From assembly GCA_964537875.1 (NCBI GenBank), contig CAZIDN010000072.1:1-17620 (forward strand): a DNA stretch of 17,620 nt, given 5' to 3'. This document shows positions 1 to 7,689 of the stretch, in pieces. The notes below the pieces were generated by a model that searched no databases, had not been told where the DNA came from, and saw only the letters and a list, made by a program, of their open reading frames with translations. The translations under genes were made by a program, and so were the position numbers. Source of the DNA: JAPKZH01 sp964537875. GTDB taxonomy: Bacteria > Acidobacteriota > Aminicenantia > Aminicenantales > UBA4085. Position 1 is the first letter of the stretch. Each line of letters begins with the position of its first letter.

Positions 1-184
1 CGGTCCATTTTCCTTGGATTGATCGGTACACGCCGTCCGCGATTTCTCGAGCCTCGGGGGTGGTCATACCATAGAAAGCGACTTTCTCCTTGAAATATCT
101 CCGGGCGCCCGCCGCCCTTTGCGAATTGGCTTTTTTCTTCAGGGCTTGAATGATTTCATCGGCAACGATCTTCGGTGTTTTCAT
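1..184 (-). CDS. DNA alkylation repair protein, AlkD-like HEAT-repeat family (N-terminal part, cut by window edge)
   Basis: Only the first 61 codons are in the window; the gene runs off the left edge. The visible protein has a basic helical start and then a segment RRYFKEKVAFYGMTTPEARE, which matches the conserved entry of the DNA alkylation repair (AlkD/AlkC-like) family, where an aromatic-Lys 'YF' and an 'FYG' pair precede the first HEAT-like helices. Family members are cytoplasmic glycosylases that remove alkylated purines from DNA; that activity is known for the family, not shown here. The ATG at 184 is preceded by an AAAGGG purine run. The gene starts 14 bases after the stop of the upstream esterase on the same strand, so cotranscription with the esterase and peptidase is likely. 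The catalytic Asp/Trp residues lie outside the window and cannot be checked. Confidence 0.72.
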   Translation of the reverse strand, partial: MKTPKIVADEIIQALKKKANSQRAAGARRYFKEKVAFYGMTTPEAREIADGVYRSIQGKWT

Positions 185-198
185 TTTATACAGACCCT

Positions 199-1359
199 TT
201 ATCTTGACTGAAAAAGCAGGGTTAGATTTTTATAATCAATGACGCCGTCCGGTTCCAGATCCGCCAGAGGGTTCCAGGTCCCTGGAGCCGGAGCAGCAAA
301 AGGGCCGACTCCGACCGCCCCCAGGCCGCGGATCAAGCCCCTCACGTCGAGAAAACCCTTTCTCCCGTCCATATTCAGGTCGCCGAATAAGGCCGGTTCG
401 AGATATCTGGCTAAGTGGGCTACGGTCAAGAAGTTGATTCCCTCGAGATTCGGGCTGAGCTCGGCCAACAGCGAGATGGGGATGAATCCGTGCTCGGCGT
501 TCTTGACCTTGATCAGGGCGCAGGCATTGCCAGCCAGCCGCAGTTTCTCGGCGAATCGCTCGGCCTGGCTGTACGGCACCAGGCTGTCTTTTTCTCCATG
601 GAGGATAAGGGTAGGCGGGTCATCGGATGTCACATGGGTCACGGGAGAAGCCTGCCTGGCCAAGGCCGGACAATCAGCCGGAAGGCAGCCGAGAAAATCG
701 AGGAGCATGCTCCTTCCTTCATTGGTGGTTTGAGAAGGGTCGACTGTCAAGTCGGTGGGGCCGAAATGATCGACAACCGCCGAGACACGGCTCGAGACGC
801 CTTCGAGCCCCGGGCCTTCCAGTCCGTCGTCGTCGTCCGCGGTTCCCATGAGGGAGACAAGATGCCCGCCGGCGGAGCTGCCCCAGAGCCCGATCTTATC
901 GGGGTCGATGCCGAATGTATCGGCGTTTATCCGAAGATATCGGACGGCCAGCTTGCAGTCTTGAATCTGGGTGGGGAAATGGAACTGGGGCGCGAGGCGA
1001 TAGTTGATCGAGGCCACGGCAAACCCCAACTCAAAAAACATCTTTGAATCTCCCCTCTGAAAAGCCCCGGCCTTATCCCCCGACCGCCAGCCGCCGCCAT
1101 GAACGTAGATGACCAGCGGGACTTTTTGGCCCCGGCAGAGTGTGGGCTTGGCAAAATCGAGCCTCAGCTTTTGTCCGCCGGCTTCTCCATAGACGATATC
1201 CATGATTTGATCAAGTTGAGGCATGGCCGCATCCGAGCGCGGCGGCAGAGGGCCCGGGACATCCCGGCCACCCAGCTTCCGGGCTATCTGTGACGAACCG
1301 CTTCCGGCCAAAATAAAAAAAAATAGCAAAAGACCCAGCACGAGACGATATCGCTTCAC
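199..1359 (-). CDS. Secreted alpha/beta-hydrolase esterase (BD-FAE/Hsl-like) with C-terminal dockerin-like tail
   Basis: A 386-aa protein. Residues 1-24 form a basic-start hydrophobic signal peptide without a lipobox Cys, so export rather than lipidation is likely. Residues 50-320 are an alpha/beta-hydrolase of the hormone-sensitive-lipase/feruloyl-esterase-like group: oxyanion motif HGGGW at 87-91, nucleophile elbow GSSAG at 160-164 (Ser162), Asp258 in HGEKDSLVP and His290 in AEHGF complete the triad. The last 62 residues carry two calcium-loop segments, GDLNMDG (326-332, followed by Asp at 338) and ADLEPDG (366-372, followed by Asp at 375), which fit the D-x-N/E-x-D-G pattern of type I dockerins. 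The start is GTG with GGAGG six bases upstream. It lies 58 bases downstream of the S9 peptidase on the same strand. The substrate is probably a carboxyl ester of plant or microbial polymers, but the sequence does not fix it. Confidence 0.85.
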   Translation of the reverse strand: MKRYRLVLGLLLFFFILAGSGSSQIARKLGGRDVPGPLPPRSDAAMPQLDQIMDIVYGEAGGQKLRLDFAKPTLCRGQKVPLVIYVHGGGWRSGDKAGAFQRGDSKMFFELGFAVASINYRLAPQFHFPTQIQDCKLAVRYLRINADTFGIDPDKIGLWGSSAGGHLVSLMGTADDDDGLEGPGLEGVSSRVSAVVDHFGPTDLTVDPSQTTNEGRSMLLDFLGCLPADCPALARQASPVTHVTSDDPPTLILHGEKDSLVPYSQAERFAEKLRLAGNACALIKVKNAEHGFIPISLLAELSPNLEGINFLTVAHLARYLEPALFGDLNMDGRKGFLDVRGLIRGLGAVGVGPFAAPAPGTWNPLADLEPDGVIDYKNLTLLFQSR

Positions 1360-1417
1360 GCGGCCTCCGTTTTCGTTAGTCGGAAAAATATTATCTTAAG
1401 GTCTCGAATCTCGCTTT

Positions 1418-4063
1418 CTATCGTCTCGCCTTCTTATCGCCGACCTGCTCCTTCTCTCGATTGAGCTCGACCATGTCCACGCTGCTTGCCGAATCGCCGA
1501 TCAGATGCTGGCAGAAATAATCGGCCCGGAGCCAGAAGAAATAGTCGTTCATGTCGCCGTAGCCGTGGCGCTGGCCGGGGAACAAGAAGAAGTCGAACCG
1601 CTTGTTGGCCTTGATCAGAGCATTGGCCAGGCGGATCGTGTTGGCCGGATGGACATTGTTATCCATGTCCCCAGTCACGATCAGCAGGTGGCCTTTCAGG
1701 TTTTTGGCGATATCGGAGTTCTTCTCGATGTTGTATTCGAACTTGACCTTCCCGTCTTTGTCCACGACTTCCTTGAGGCCGTGGTGTTTTTCGCTCCAGG
1801 TATTGTTGTAAATGTTGTTCTCATGGTTGCCGGACGAGGAAACAGCGACCTTGAAGAAATCCGGATAGACGAGCATGGCCGCCGTCGACATGAATCCTCC
1901 GCCGGAATGGCCGTAGATGCCGACCTTGTCGATATCGATAAAGGGATGCTTGATGGCCAGTTGCTCGATAGCCCGCTTCTTGTCAGCCAGGCCGTAGTCC
2001 CGCAGGTTTCCATAGCCGAAGTTATGATACCATTTGGAACGCTGGGGGTGACCGCCGCGGTTCCCGACCTCGATGAGGATGAACCCGAACTGAGCCAGGG
2101 TCATGGTTTGGCTCCGGGGGGAAAACGTCTTTGTCACGCTTTCTGTCTGGGGGCCGGGATAGACAAAGGCGATGATCGGGTATTTCTTGTTGGCGTCAAA
2201 ATCGAAGGGCTTATACATGACGCCGTAGAGGTCCGTGATACCGTCGTCGGCCTTGACCTTGAACGGCTCGGGATATTTGAAGCCGGCCTCCAGAAGGGCG
2301 CTGACATCGGTCGTCTCCAGGTCCAGGAGGACATTGCCCGCGTTATCCATGAGCCGGGCTTTGGGCGCCGTATCGACCCTGGAAAAATTGTTGATATAGT
2401 ACTTCGAAGCATCATTCATGCTGGTTGCGTGAGAGGCATCTCCTGGGTTGAGGAGCTTCATCCCCGTCCCGTCAAAATTGACGCGGTAAAGATGCATGAA
2501 ATAAGGGTCTTCGTTGGGCTCGCGGCCGCAGGCGCTGAAGAACAGGACGCGCAGCTTATCGTCCATCCCGACAATGCCCTGGCAGGTGAACTCGCCCGAG
2601 GTAATCTGGTTTTTGAGCCGGCCGTTCTCATCATAGAGATAGTAATGGCCCCAGCCGTCGCGCTCGCTCCAGAAAATGATCTCTTTCCCGTTGTTGATGA
2701 TCCGCAGGGGCTGTGACTCGATGTAGGTGTTCAGCCGCTCTTCGAGGAGGACCTTGACATCGCCCGTCTCCGTGTCGGCGACGCAGACGTCGAGCTTGTG
2801 CAGGTCGCGGCTCTGGCGCGTGAAAAAGAGCTTGTCTGGAGTGTCGCTCAGCCACTGGGAATAGACCTTCTCTTTTTCCCTGTCGATCGATTTCATACGA
2901 TCCGTGGCGACGAACAGCGACTGGTCCTTGAACTTATCGGCTTTGACCTTGACAATTTTTTTTGTCTCGCGGTCGAAGATCAGGATCTCGCGCTGGGGGA
3001 TATGCTCTTCGCCGGGCATAGCATAGCGATACGTCTCGAGCGTCGGCCGCGGGGCGGCCAGGGAATTGATAACCCATAGATCGGCGACTTCGCGCTCATC
3101 GCTCCTGGTGCAGCTGAACTTCCGCGAATCTTTGGACCAGCTGACGCCGATCGACGGTACGCGGAAGTCCTTTCTGTCCTTCTCGTCCTTCTGGTATTCC
3201 TTCTTTTCTTCATCGTTCAGCCGGCTGGCATAGCTGTAGTGCTCGACCCCATCGGTCGTCAACTGGACTTCCTTGATCTTGGGATCCGTCGCTTTCTTCT
3301 GGGCCAGGGCATAGCTTTCGGCATCCATCATGAAGAGGTTGTAGCCCCGGGCAAAAATGATAGTCTTTTCGTCCGGAGATAGGCTGGCCCATCGGGGCTT
3401 CTTGGGGGGCGCCTCGTAATCTTCGAGCAGAGTCAGCTTTCCGGTGGCCAGATCATACTCGAAGCCGAGCTTCATTGTTTTGGGTTCCTCCTCCTTGGGC
3501 TTCTCCGCTTCTTTGCCCTTCTCGACATCTTTCTTGTCCTTGTCCTTTTCCTGCTCTATGGCCTTTTCTTTTTCCTTCTCGGCCTTCTCTTTCTCGGCCT
3601 TTTCCTTTCCGATGTCGCCGGCCTTGATGACGCCCTTGGACGTCGCCACGTCGATATCCTTCTGCACTTCGAGCTCGAACTGGATGGCCGTATCTTTTTT
3701 AATGAATTTGATGGCGGTGATGGGCAGGTGCTGGGCATCGTAGGGAGTCAGAACGATCTTGGTCAGCATGGCGGCCATCTTGGCATTGTCGTACACGGGC
3801 GCTTTCGTCCGGCGAACAGGATCCACGATGGAGTACGATCTGCTCTTGCTGGTCTCATAGCTGTACCAAAACCGGTCGCTGAATTCGAGCCAGTGCGGAG
3901 ACACGGCTGTGTCGAAGACGAGTTTTCCGGCTTTGGCCGATGTCCATCGAGCCGCCAGCTCATAATTCGCTTTTTTAACGGGGATCGTTTCGGCCAGTAT
4001 GGCAGGAGCGGTGAGGGCAAGAATGACAAAAATCAGGGTCAGTCTAAAAACAAGGCGCTTCAT
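1418..4063 (-). CDS. Secreted S9 family peptidase (dipeptidyl-peptidase IV / prolyl oligopeptidase type)
   Basis: An 881-aa protein with a signal peptide (hydrophobic 5-22, likely cleaved after the Ala24 of AILA). Residues about 40-600 are the DPP-IV-type beta-propeller, with repeated 'W.SD...F'-like blades. Residues 610-860 are the alpha/beta-hydrolase catalytic domain: NRGG entry loop, GHSGGGF with Ser720 as nucleophile, GDMDNNVHP with Asp801, and GQRHGYG with His833. S9B enzymes release N-terminal dipeptides or cut short proline-containing peptides, and a periplasmic or extracellular site is expected. An almost pure Lys/Glu/Asp stretch at 153-195 interrupts the propeller region and is unlike the rest of the protein. 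The ATG has an excellent AGGAGGAGG at 4068-4076. A promoter at 4171-4198 is the likely driver. The length is at the upper end of the usual range because of the charged insert. Confidence 0.92.
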   Translation of the reverse strand: MKRLVFRLTLIFVILALTAPAILAETIPVKKANYELAARWTSAKAGKLVFDTAVSPHWLEFSDRFWYSYETSKSRSYSIVDPVRRTKAPVYDNAKMAAMLTKIVLTPYDAQHLPITAIKFIKKDTAIQFELEVQKDIDVATSKGVIKAGDIGKEKAEKEKAEKEKEKAIEQEKDKDKKDVEKGKEAEKPKEEEPKTMKLGFEYDLATGKLTLLEDYEAPPKKPRWASLSPDEKTIIFARGYNLFMMDAESYALAQKKATDPKIKEVQLTTDGVEHYSYASRLNDEEKKEYQKDEKDRKDFRVPSIGVSWSKDSRKFSCTRSDEREVADLWVINSLAAPRPTLETYRYAMPGEEHIPQREILIFDRETKKIVKVKADKFKDQSLFVATDRMKSIDREKEKVYSQWLSDTPDKLFFTRQSRDLHKLDVCVADTETGDVKVLLEERLNTYIESQPLRIINNGKEIIFWSERDGWGHYYLYDENGRLKNQITSGEFTCQGIVGMDDKLRVLFFSACGREPNEDPYFMHLYRVNFDGTGMKLLNPGDASHATSMNDASKYYINNFSRVDTAPKARLMDNAGNVLLDLETTDVSALLEAGFKYPEPFKVKADDGITDLYGVMYKPFDFDANKKYPIIAFVYPGPQTESVTKTFSPRSQTMTLAQFGFILIEVGNRGGHPQRSKWYHNFGYGNLRDYGLADKKRAIEQLAIKHPFIDIDKVGIYGHSGGGFMSTAAMLVYPDFFKVAVSSSGNHENNIYNNTWSEKHHGLKEVVDKDGKVKFEYNIEKNSDIAKNLKGHLLIVTGDMDNNVHPANTIRLANALIKANKRFDFFLFPGQRHGYGDMNDYFFWLRADYFCQHLIGDSASSVDMVELNREKEQVGDKKARR

Positions 4064-4075
4064 AAAACCTCCTCC

Positions 4076-4091
4076 TTTTTAATATTAAAAA
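4076..4091. repeat. 16-bp AT-rich perfect palindrome next to the peptidase RBS
   Basis: TTTTTAATATTAAAAA is its own reverse complement. It begins at the edge of the AGGAGGAGG ribosome binding site of the S9 peptidase and lies in the roughly 100-base leader. It could be a weak RNA hairpin that affects ribosome access or an AT-rich protein site; a fortuitous AT run is also possible. Confidence 0.5.
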
Positions 4092-4170
4092 AATGGGTTG
4101 GGATACGATGGGATGGAAATAAAGCGATGGCATAGACGGGAAGGGCACGCGCTCATGAAAAGAGATAAAC

Positions 4171-4198
4171 TTTATACCAACAGGATGAAAAATGTCAA
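4171..4198 (-). promoter_or_regulatory. Sigma70-like promoter for the S9 peptidase-esterase-alkD unit
   Basis: On the minus strand TTGACA (4193-4198) is followed after 16 bases by TATAAA (4171-4176). The -35 box overlaps the stop codon of the pfkB-type gene (4195-4197). A transcript starting near 4164 would have a leader of about 100 bases before the peptidase ATG. The -35 hexamer is consensus and the -10 differs at one base; activity is inferred. Confidence 0.6.
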
Positions 4199-5154
4199 AT
4201 GTTGAGGTTTGACCCCATGAATTCCAGGGTTTCAGGAAGGGAGCGGATGCCGGCTGAAGCCCCGGCCTCCGTGACGCATAAGGCGCCGACCGCGTTGGCC
4301 AATCGAGCCGTTTGCTCCAGCGGCCAATCATGCCAGACGCCGGCGATAAAGCCGGCCGCGAACGCATCTCCCGCTCCTGTCGCATCGACGACGGTCACTC
4401 TTAACGCCGCGATTCGGAGTTTCTCGCCTTTACCCGCCATGACCAGACAGCCCTCGCTTCCCATCTTCAGGGCTACGACCCCGACTCCCCTGTCCAATAA
4501 GGCGCGGCCGACATCCTCGGGATGGTCAAGCCCTGTCAGTTTTTGCGCTTCGCCCAGGCTCGGCACAAAATAATCGATCAAAGGAAGACAAGGCGCCAGG
4601 AGCTCGATCCAGCGGCCGGTAGCATCCCAGACTGTGTCGAGAAAGGTCGTAACGCCCGCCTCCCGTGCCTTCCGGAGCAAAGCGACCGTGGGCTGGCCGT
4701 CCAATCCGGGCAGGACAAATGAACCCGCAAAATGCAGGATCGAAGCTTTTTTGATCAGGCCGAAATCGATGTCCCCGGGAAGCAGCCTGGCATTGGCGCC
4801 AAGATAATGGACAAAGCTGCGCTCGCCGTCGGGATGGACCATGACCATCGTGGCCGACGTTCCCGTCGTTGGATCCCTCCGGACCCCTTTTGTGCCCACC
4901 TTATGCTGTTCAAGCTGGGCCAACAAAAAATCCCCGAATGCGTCATTCCCGACTTTTCCGATGACTTCGACAGGAATCCCCAATTTTGCTAAGCCGATGG
5001 CGGCATTCGCGGCGCAACCTCCGGTGTGAAGTCCCATGTCATCGACGAGGACCAGCTTTCCCGCATCCGGAAAAGATTTCACGGGGCGGCCGACAATATC
5101 CGCCACCATGATCCCGAGACAAACAACCGGATTCTTTTTGTCTATTATTTTCAT
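4195..5154 (-). CDS. PfkB-family carbohydrate/nucleoside kinase
   Basis: A 319-aa protein of the ribokinase fold, close to the usual length of 300-330. Near the N-terminus GGCAAN (45-50) corresponds to PfkB signature 1 in the substrate lid region. VDATGAGDAFAAGF (256-269) is signature 2, with the anion hole and catalytic base Asp263. Family members phosphorylate a sugar or nucleoside hydroxyl with ATP in the cytoplasm; the sequence does not tell whether ribose, KDG, fructose-1-phosphate or a nucleoside is used. I chose the ATG at 5154. A longer reading from a TTG at 5190 has no good ribosome binding site, whereas AAAGGG precedes the ATG. The gene follows the SpoIIM-like gene on the same strand after a 163-base gap with hairpin-forming sequence. 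Confidence 0.88.
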   Translation of the reverse strand: MKIIDKKNPVVCLGIMVADIVGRPVKSFPDAGKLVLVDDMGLHTGGCAANAAIGLAKLGIPVEVIGKVGNDAFGDFLLAQLEQHKVGTKGVRRDPTTGTSATMVMVHPDGERSFVHYLGANARLLPGDIDFGLIKKASILHFAGSFVLPGLDGQPTVALLRKAREAGVTTFLDTVWDATGRWIELLAPCLPLIDYFVPSLGEAQKLTGLDHPEDVGRALLDRGVGVVALKMGSEGCLVMAGKGEKLRIAALRVTVVDATGAGDAFAAGFIAGVWHDWPLEQTARLANAVGALCVTEAGASAGIRSLPETLEFMGSNLNI

Positions 5155-5227
5155 GCCTTTAGGAAAGCCCTTTGGATTCTTGATGGGCAATCCATAAGCC
5201 CTGTTTTCAATGCCCTATCGGCCCGCG

Positions 5228-5256
5228 CTCTCCTGATTAGAGAGTTCCCCGGGAAC
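5228..5256. repeat. Hairpin-forming sequence in the spoIIM-pfkB spacer
   Basis: Two overlapping inverted repeats lie here: CTCTC (5228-5232) with GAGAG (5240-5244), and GTTCCC (5244-5249) with GGGAAC (5251-5256). The GC-rich arms form two mutually exclusive or stacked hairpins in the leader of the PfkB-type gene. No U tract follows on the minus strand, so it is not a standard terminator. The rest of 5155-5317 shows no gene. Confidence 0.4.
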
Positions 5257-5317
5257 CCGCTTCCGCCGTGCATGAGAATTTTTTTTCATGGCGTTTCAGC
5301 CGATCCAGCCGGTGATT

Positions 5318-5986
5318 TTATCTGAGCGACATGCCGAGGATGAACATGGTCTCAATATAGCTTCCGAACAGAATAAAAAATCCTGAGGCCAGATACATGA
5401 AGCCGAGGAATTTCAGTCCGTTCCGGAAGGCCTGCTTCCTGGCCTCAAAACCAAACTTTTTATAAAGCACGGTCCAGAACAAGGCCGTCAGCGTGCCGCA
5501 AATGGTCAGGAAATACCCGCCGAATTCACAGATGAGCGTGCCCCACGTCTGGTAGGAGACGGAATATTGGGCGACCGTCAATCCCTGCATGAAGCGGCCG
5601 AAAGGATAGAGGATCATCGGCGCCAGGAAAAGCGCCCTGACCGCCATCGTCAGGTTGCCGACGATCCAATTGTTAAAAAAGATCGTGAACATGGACTTCA
5701 CGACGCGGCTTTTGAACAGATGGCCGAAGAGTTTCTGCCGCTCCCAATTCTTATATTTCTGGAGGAGAGCCCCGTAGCCGGGGACTTTGTACTCAAGGTT
5801 CCTATTGAGCTCGGAGAGTTTCGAGGCGCGGATTTTATTGAGGTCGGCCAGCTTGAACCTGCCCGCCGCGAATCCCGCCCCGAAGCCGAGGACATAGACG
5901 GCCAGCATGATCAGAAAGATCGGTTTGGATTTTTTAAACAGCTGTCCGATGCTCACGGTCGGTCTCTTCGGCGCTTGAGCCTTCAC
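5318..5986 (-). CDS. SpoIIM/DUF95-like integral membrane protein
   Basis: A 222-aa membrane protein. A basic N-terminus leads to a first membrane helix at about 22-42. A charged soluble loop (45-95) follows, and then four or so further hydrophobic helices at about 97-123, 126-140, 150-174 and 192-218. The FFNNWIVGN motif (103-111), followed by small residues and a Pro-containing helix, resembles the stage II sporulation protein M family (PF01944). Outside Bacillus this family occurs widely in non-sporulating bacteria and its role there is unknown, so the name does not imply sporulation. The start is uncertain. The GTG at 5986 has AGGG placed too close, while a GTG at 5956 (residue 11) has AGAG seven bases upstream. 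It is divergent from the YfcC-type carrier, 90 bases away. Confidence 0.65.
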   Translation of the reverse strand: MKAQAPKRPTVSIGQLFKKSKPIFLIMLAVYVLGFGAGFAAGRFKLADLNKIRASKLSELNRNLEYKVPGYGALLQKYKNWERQKLFGHLFKSRVVKSMFTIFFNNWIVGNLTMAVRALFLAPMILYPFGRFMQGLTVAQYSVSYQTWGTLICEFGGYFLTICGTLTALFWTVLYKKFGFEARKQAFRNGLKFLGFMYLASGFFILFGSYIETMFILGMSLR

Positions 5987-5997
5987 TCCCTGATTTT

Positions 5998-6015
5998 ACA
6001 CGGAGATGTCCGTGT
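5998..6015. promoter_or_regulatory. Inverted repeat in the divergent spoIIM / yfcC-type intergenic region
   Basis: ACACGGA (5998-6004), a four-base spacer GATG, then TCCGTGT (6009-6015) form a perfect 7-bp inverted repeat, 12 bases from the spoIIM GTG and 62 bases from the carrier ATG. Position between two divergent genes suggests an operator. An RNA hairpin in the carrier leader is an alternative. Confidence 0.45.
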
Positions 6016-6027
6016 TTTCTATCAATT

Positions 6028-6046
6028 ATTTTCGGAAAATTATAAA
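6028..6046 (+). promoter_or_regulatory. Palindrome plus possible -10 box for the YfcC-type carrier
   Basis: ATTTTC-G-GAAAAT (6028-6040) is a perfect palindrome with one central base. It is followed directly by TATAAA (6041-6046), a plausible -10 hexamer 30 bases before the start codon. No good -35 hexamer is visible at the expected distance, which would fit a promoter needing an activator. The promoter call is tentative. Confidence 0.35.
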
Positions 6047-6076
6047 ATACCGTTTCCGGCACAGGAGAAGGTCCTC

Positions 6077-7492
6077 ATGAAAAGAAAGCCGAGCTTTAAA
6101 CTTCCCCACACCTTGGTCCTGATCTATTTTCTGGTGATCGCCGTCTATGTTCTCAGCCTTTTGGTCCCTTCGGGACAATATCAGCGCGCCGAAAAAACAT
6201 TCCAGGGCCAGACTCGGCTGGTGACCATCCCGGGCACATACAGCGCCATCGAAAAAAAGCTGTTGGGGCCGCAATGGCTCTTGATCGCCCCGATCCGGGG
6301 CTTCCAGGACGGGGCCCTGATCATCTTTCTGATTTTCATTTTCGGCGGCGTCTTTTCCATCCTGGGAAAAACGGGAGCCATCGAGTCGGGAATCCAAAAA
6401 CTGGCCTTCTTCTTTTCCAGGAACCCGAGGTCGAAAAAATTTGTGATTCCCATCCTGATGGTGGTCTTCTCCTTGGCCGGCGGGATTTACGGCATGGCCG
6501 AGGAATCGATCCCGTTCGTTCTCATTTTCATCCCCCTAGCGCTTTCCCTCGGCTATGATTCCGTCGTGGGCGTGGCCATCCCGTTCTTGGGGTCGGCGGT
6601 CGGTTTTTCGGCCGCCTTTTTCAACCCGTTCACGGTCGGGATCGCCCAGGGATTATCCGATATCCCTCTGTATTCGGGTTTGGCCTACCGCTTGATCCTC
6701 TGGGTGGTCGCCACGGTGATCGCCATCGTCTTTGTGATGCTCTACGCAAAGAAAATCGCCAAAGACCCAAAACAAAGCCCTGTTTACGAGATCGACAGAT
6801 CCCGAGGTTATACCGTGTCCTCCGATACAACACAGAGCGTTCCCTGGGGTCCCGCCCAGAAACTCGTTTTGCTCATCCTGTTCCTGGGAATCGGCCTGTT
6901 GATCTACGGGATTTTGGCCAAGGGCTGGTATATGGAAGAAATCGCCGCGCTGTTCCTGGGCATCGGGCTCGTTTCGGGGATCATCGCCAGGATTCCGCCC
7001 TCGGAAATTGCCGTCCATTTTGTCGCCGGGGCCAAAGACGTGATGAACGTGACCTTGATCATCGCCGGCGGCAGGGCCATCCTGATCATCCTCAAAGAAG
7101 CCGTGGTGCTGGACACGGTGCTCCGATTCATGGCCGGGCTGATTTCGGCCGTTCCCAACCTGATCACGGCCCATATGATGTTCCTGACCCAGGGCGTCAT
7201 CAATTTCTTCATCCACTCGGGAACGGCCCAGGCGGCTCTGACCATGCCGATCATGGCCCCCTTGAGCGATCTTGTCGGAATCACAAGGCAGACAACGGTT
7301 TTGGCTTTTCAACTCTGCGAAGTCATCAACCCGATTCTGCCGACCTCGGCTGTGACCATGGGAGTCCTGGGAGTCGCCAAAATCCCTTGGGAAAAATGGG
7401 CCAAGTGGTTTGTGCCGCTGATGATCGTTTTGATCATATTCAGCCTCATCGCGCTCGTCCCCCCGATTCTGATGAACTGGGGCCCGCTCTAG
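6077..7492 (+). CDS. YfcC family (DcuC/AbgT-like ion transporter superfamily) membrane carrier
   Basis: A 471-aa protein with about 11-13 membrane helices. The ATG at 6077 is fixed by AGGAGAAGG at 6063-6071 and by the protein beginning with the basic stretch before helix 1 (12-30). Two family-typical re-entrant or pore segments are seen: GMAEESIPFVLIFIPLALSL (139-158) with the following GSAVGFSAAFFNPFTVGIAQ, and in the second half FFIHSGTAQAALTMPIMAPL (377-396) followed by SDLVGITRQTTVLAF. These match YfcC/COG1288 carriers, which relate to the C4-dicarboxylate (DcuC) and p-aminobenzoyl-glutamate carriers. The substrate is probably a small carboxylate or a basic amino acid or peptide; this is not settled by sequence. 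A central charged loop lies at about 225-260. The peptidase genes nearby make uptake of peptide-derived compounds attractive but unproven. Confidence 0.85.
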   Translation: MKRKPSFKLPHTLVLIYFLVIAVYVLSLLVPSGQYQRAEKTFQGQTRLVTIPGTYSAIEKKLLGPQWLLIAPIRGFQDGALIIFLIFIFGGVFSILGKTGAIESGIQKLAFFFSRNPRSKKFVIPILMVVFSLAGGIYGMAEESIPFVLIFIPLALSLGYDSVVGVAIPFLGSAVGFSAAFFNPFTVGIAQGLSDIPLYSGLAYRLILWVVATVIAIVFVMLYAKKIAKDPKQSPVYEIDRSRGYTVSSDTTQSVPWGPAQKLVLLILFLGIGLLIYGILAKGWYMEEIAALFLGIGLVSGIIARIPPSEIAVHFVAGAKDVMNVTLIIAGGRAILIILKEAVVLDTVLRFMAGLISAVPNLITAHMMFLTQGVINFFIHSGTAQAALTMPIMAPLSDLVGITRQTTVLAFQLCEVINPILPTSAVTMGVLGVAKIPWEKWAKWFVPLMIVLIIFSLIALVPPILMNWGPL

Positions 7493-7522
7493 AGGTCGCA
7501 GCGGCGTTCCTCGGCTAGTCGG

Positions 7523-7550
7523 TCCCCCTTTTCAAAGGGAGGTGAGGGGA
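7523..7550. repeat. Nested inverted repeat in the convergent spacer
   Basis: CCCTTT-TC-AAAGGG (7526-7539) sits inside a second pairing of TCCCC (7523-7527) with GGGGA (7546-7550). It lies 30 bases after the carrier stop. It may be a dispersed palindromic unit (REP-like) or part of the transcript end; one copy in the window is not enough to decide. Confidence 0.4.
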
Positions 7551-7560
7551 ATCATCCATC

Positions 7561-7584
7561 TATCCCAGGGGATAACGATTTTTC
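7561..7584 (+). terminator. Possible rho-independent terminator after the YfcC-type carrier
   Basis: TATCC-CAGG-GGATA (7561-7574, 5-6 bp stem) is followed by a T-rich tract ATTTTTCTTTT. The stem is short, so strength is doubtful. The rest of 7493-7689 holds no gene; it separates the convergent carrier and GH57 genes. Confidence 0.35.
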
Positions 7585-7689
7585 TTTTGCTCAGGTTATA
7601 TCCGCTCATCCTTTCCTAGAATAATATTGTCTTGATCCAACCCGCAGATGTCGTCAGGACGAGCGCCCACGGCAAGGCTGGATTTCGCT

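Noticed and set aside
1505..2716. 403-codon open frame on the plus strand
   Set aside because: It lies fully antisense to the S9 peptidase, whose catalytic motifs are intact; it is a codon-bias shadow with no motif or ribosome binding site.
5220..5300. Possible group II intron or other catalytic RNA
   Set aside because: GC-rich hairpins suggested it, but no domain V-like sequence (GAGC...GAAA...GUUC) or reverse transcriptase is present.
5567..6076. Upstream extension of the YfcC-type frame (170 codons)
   Set aside because: It runs antisense to the SpoIIM-like gene. The ATG at 6077 has AGGAGAAGG and starts the hydrophobic protein where the family begins.
6653..7312. 219-codon minus-strand frame
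   Set aside because: Antisense to the carrier gene; composition rich in D, G, H, Q as expected from reading membrane-protein codons backwards.
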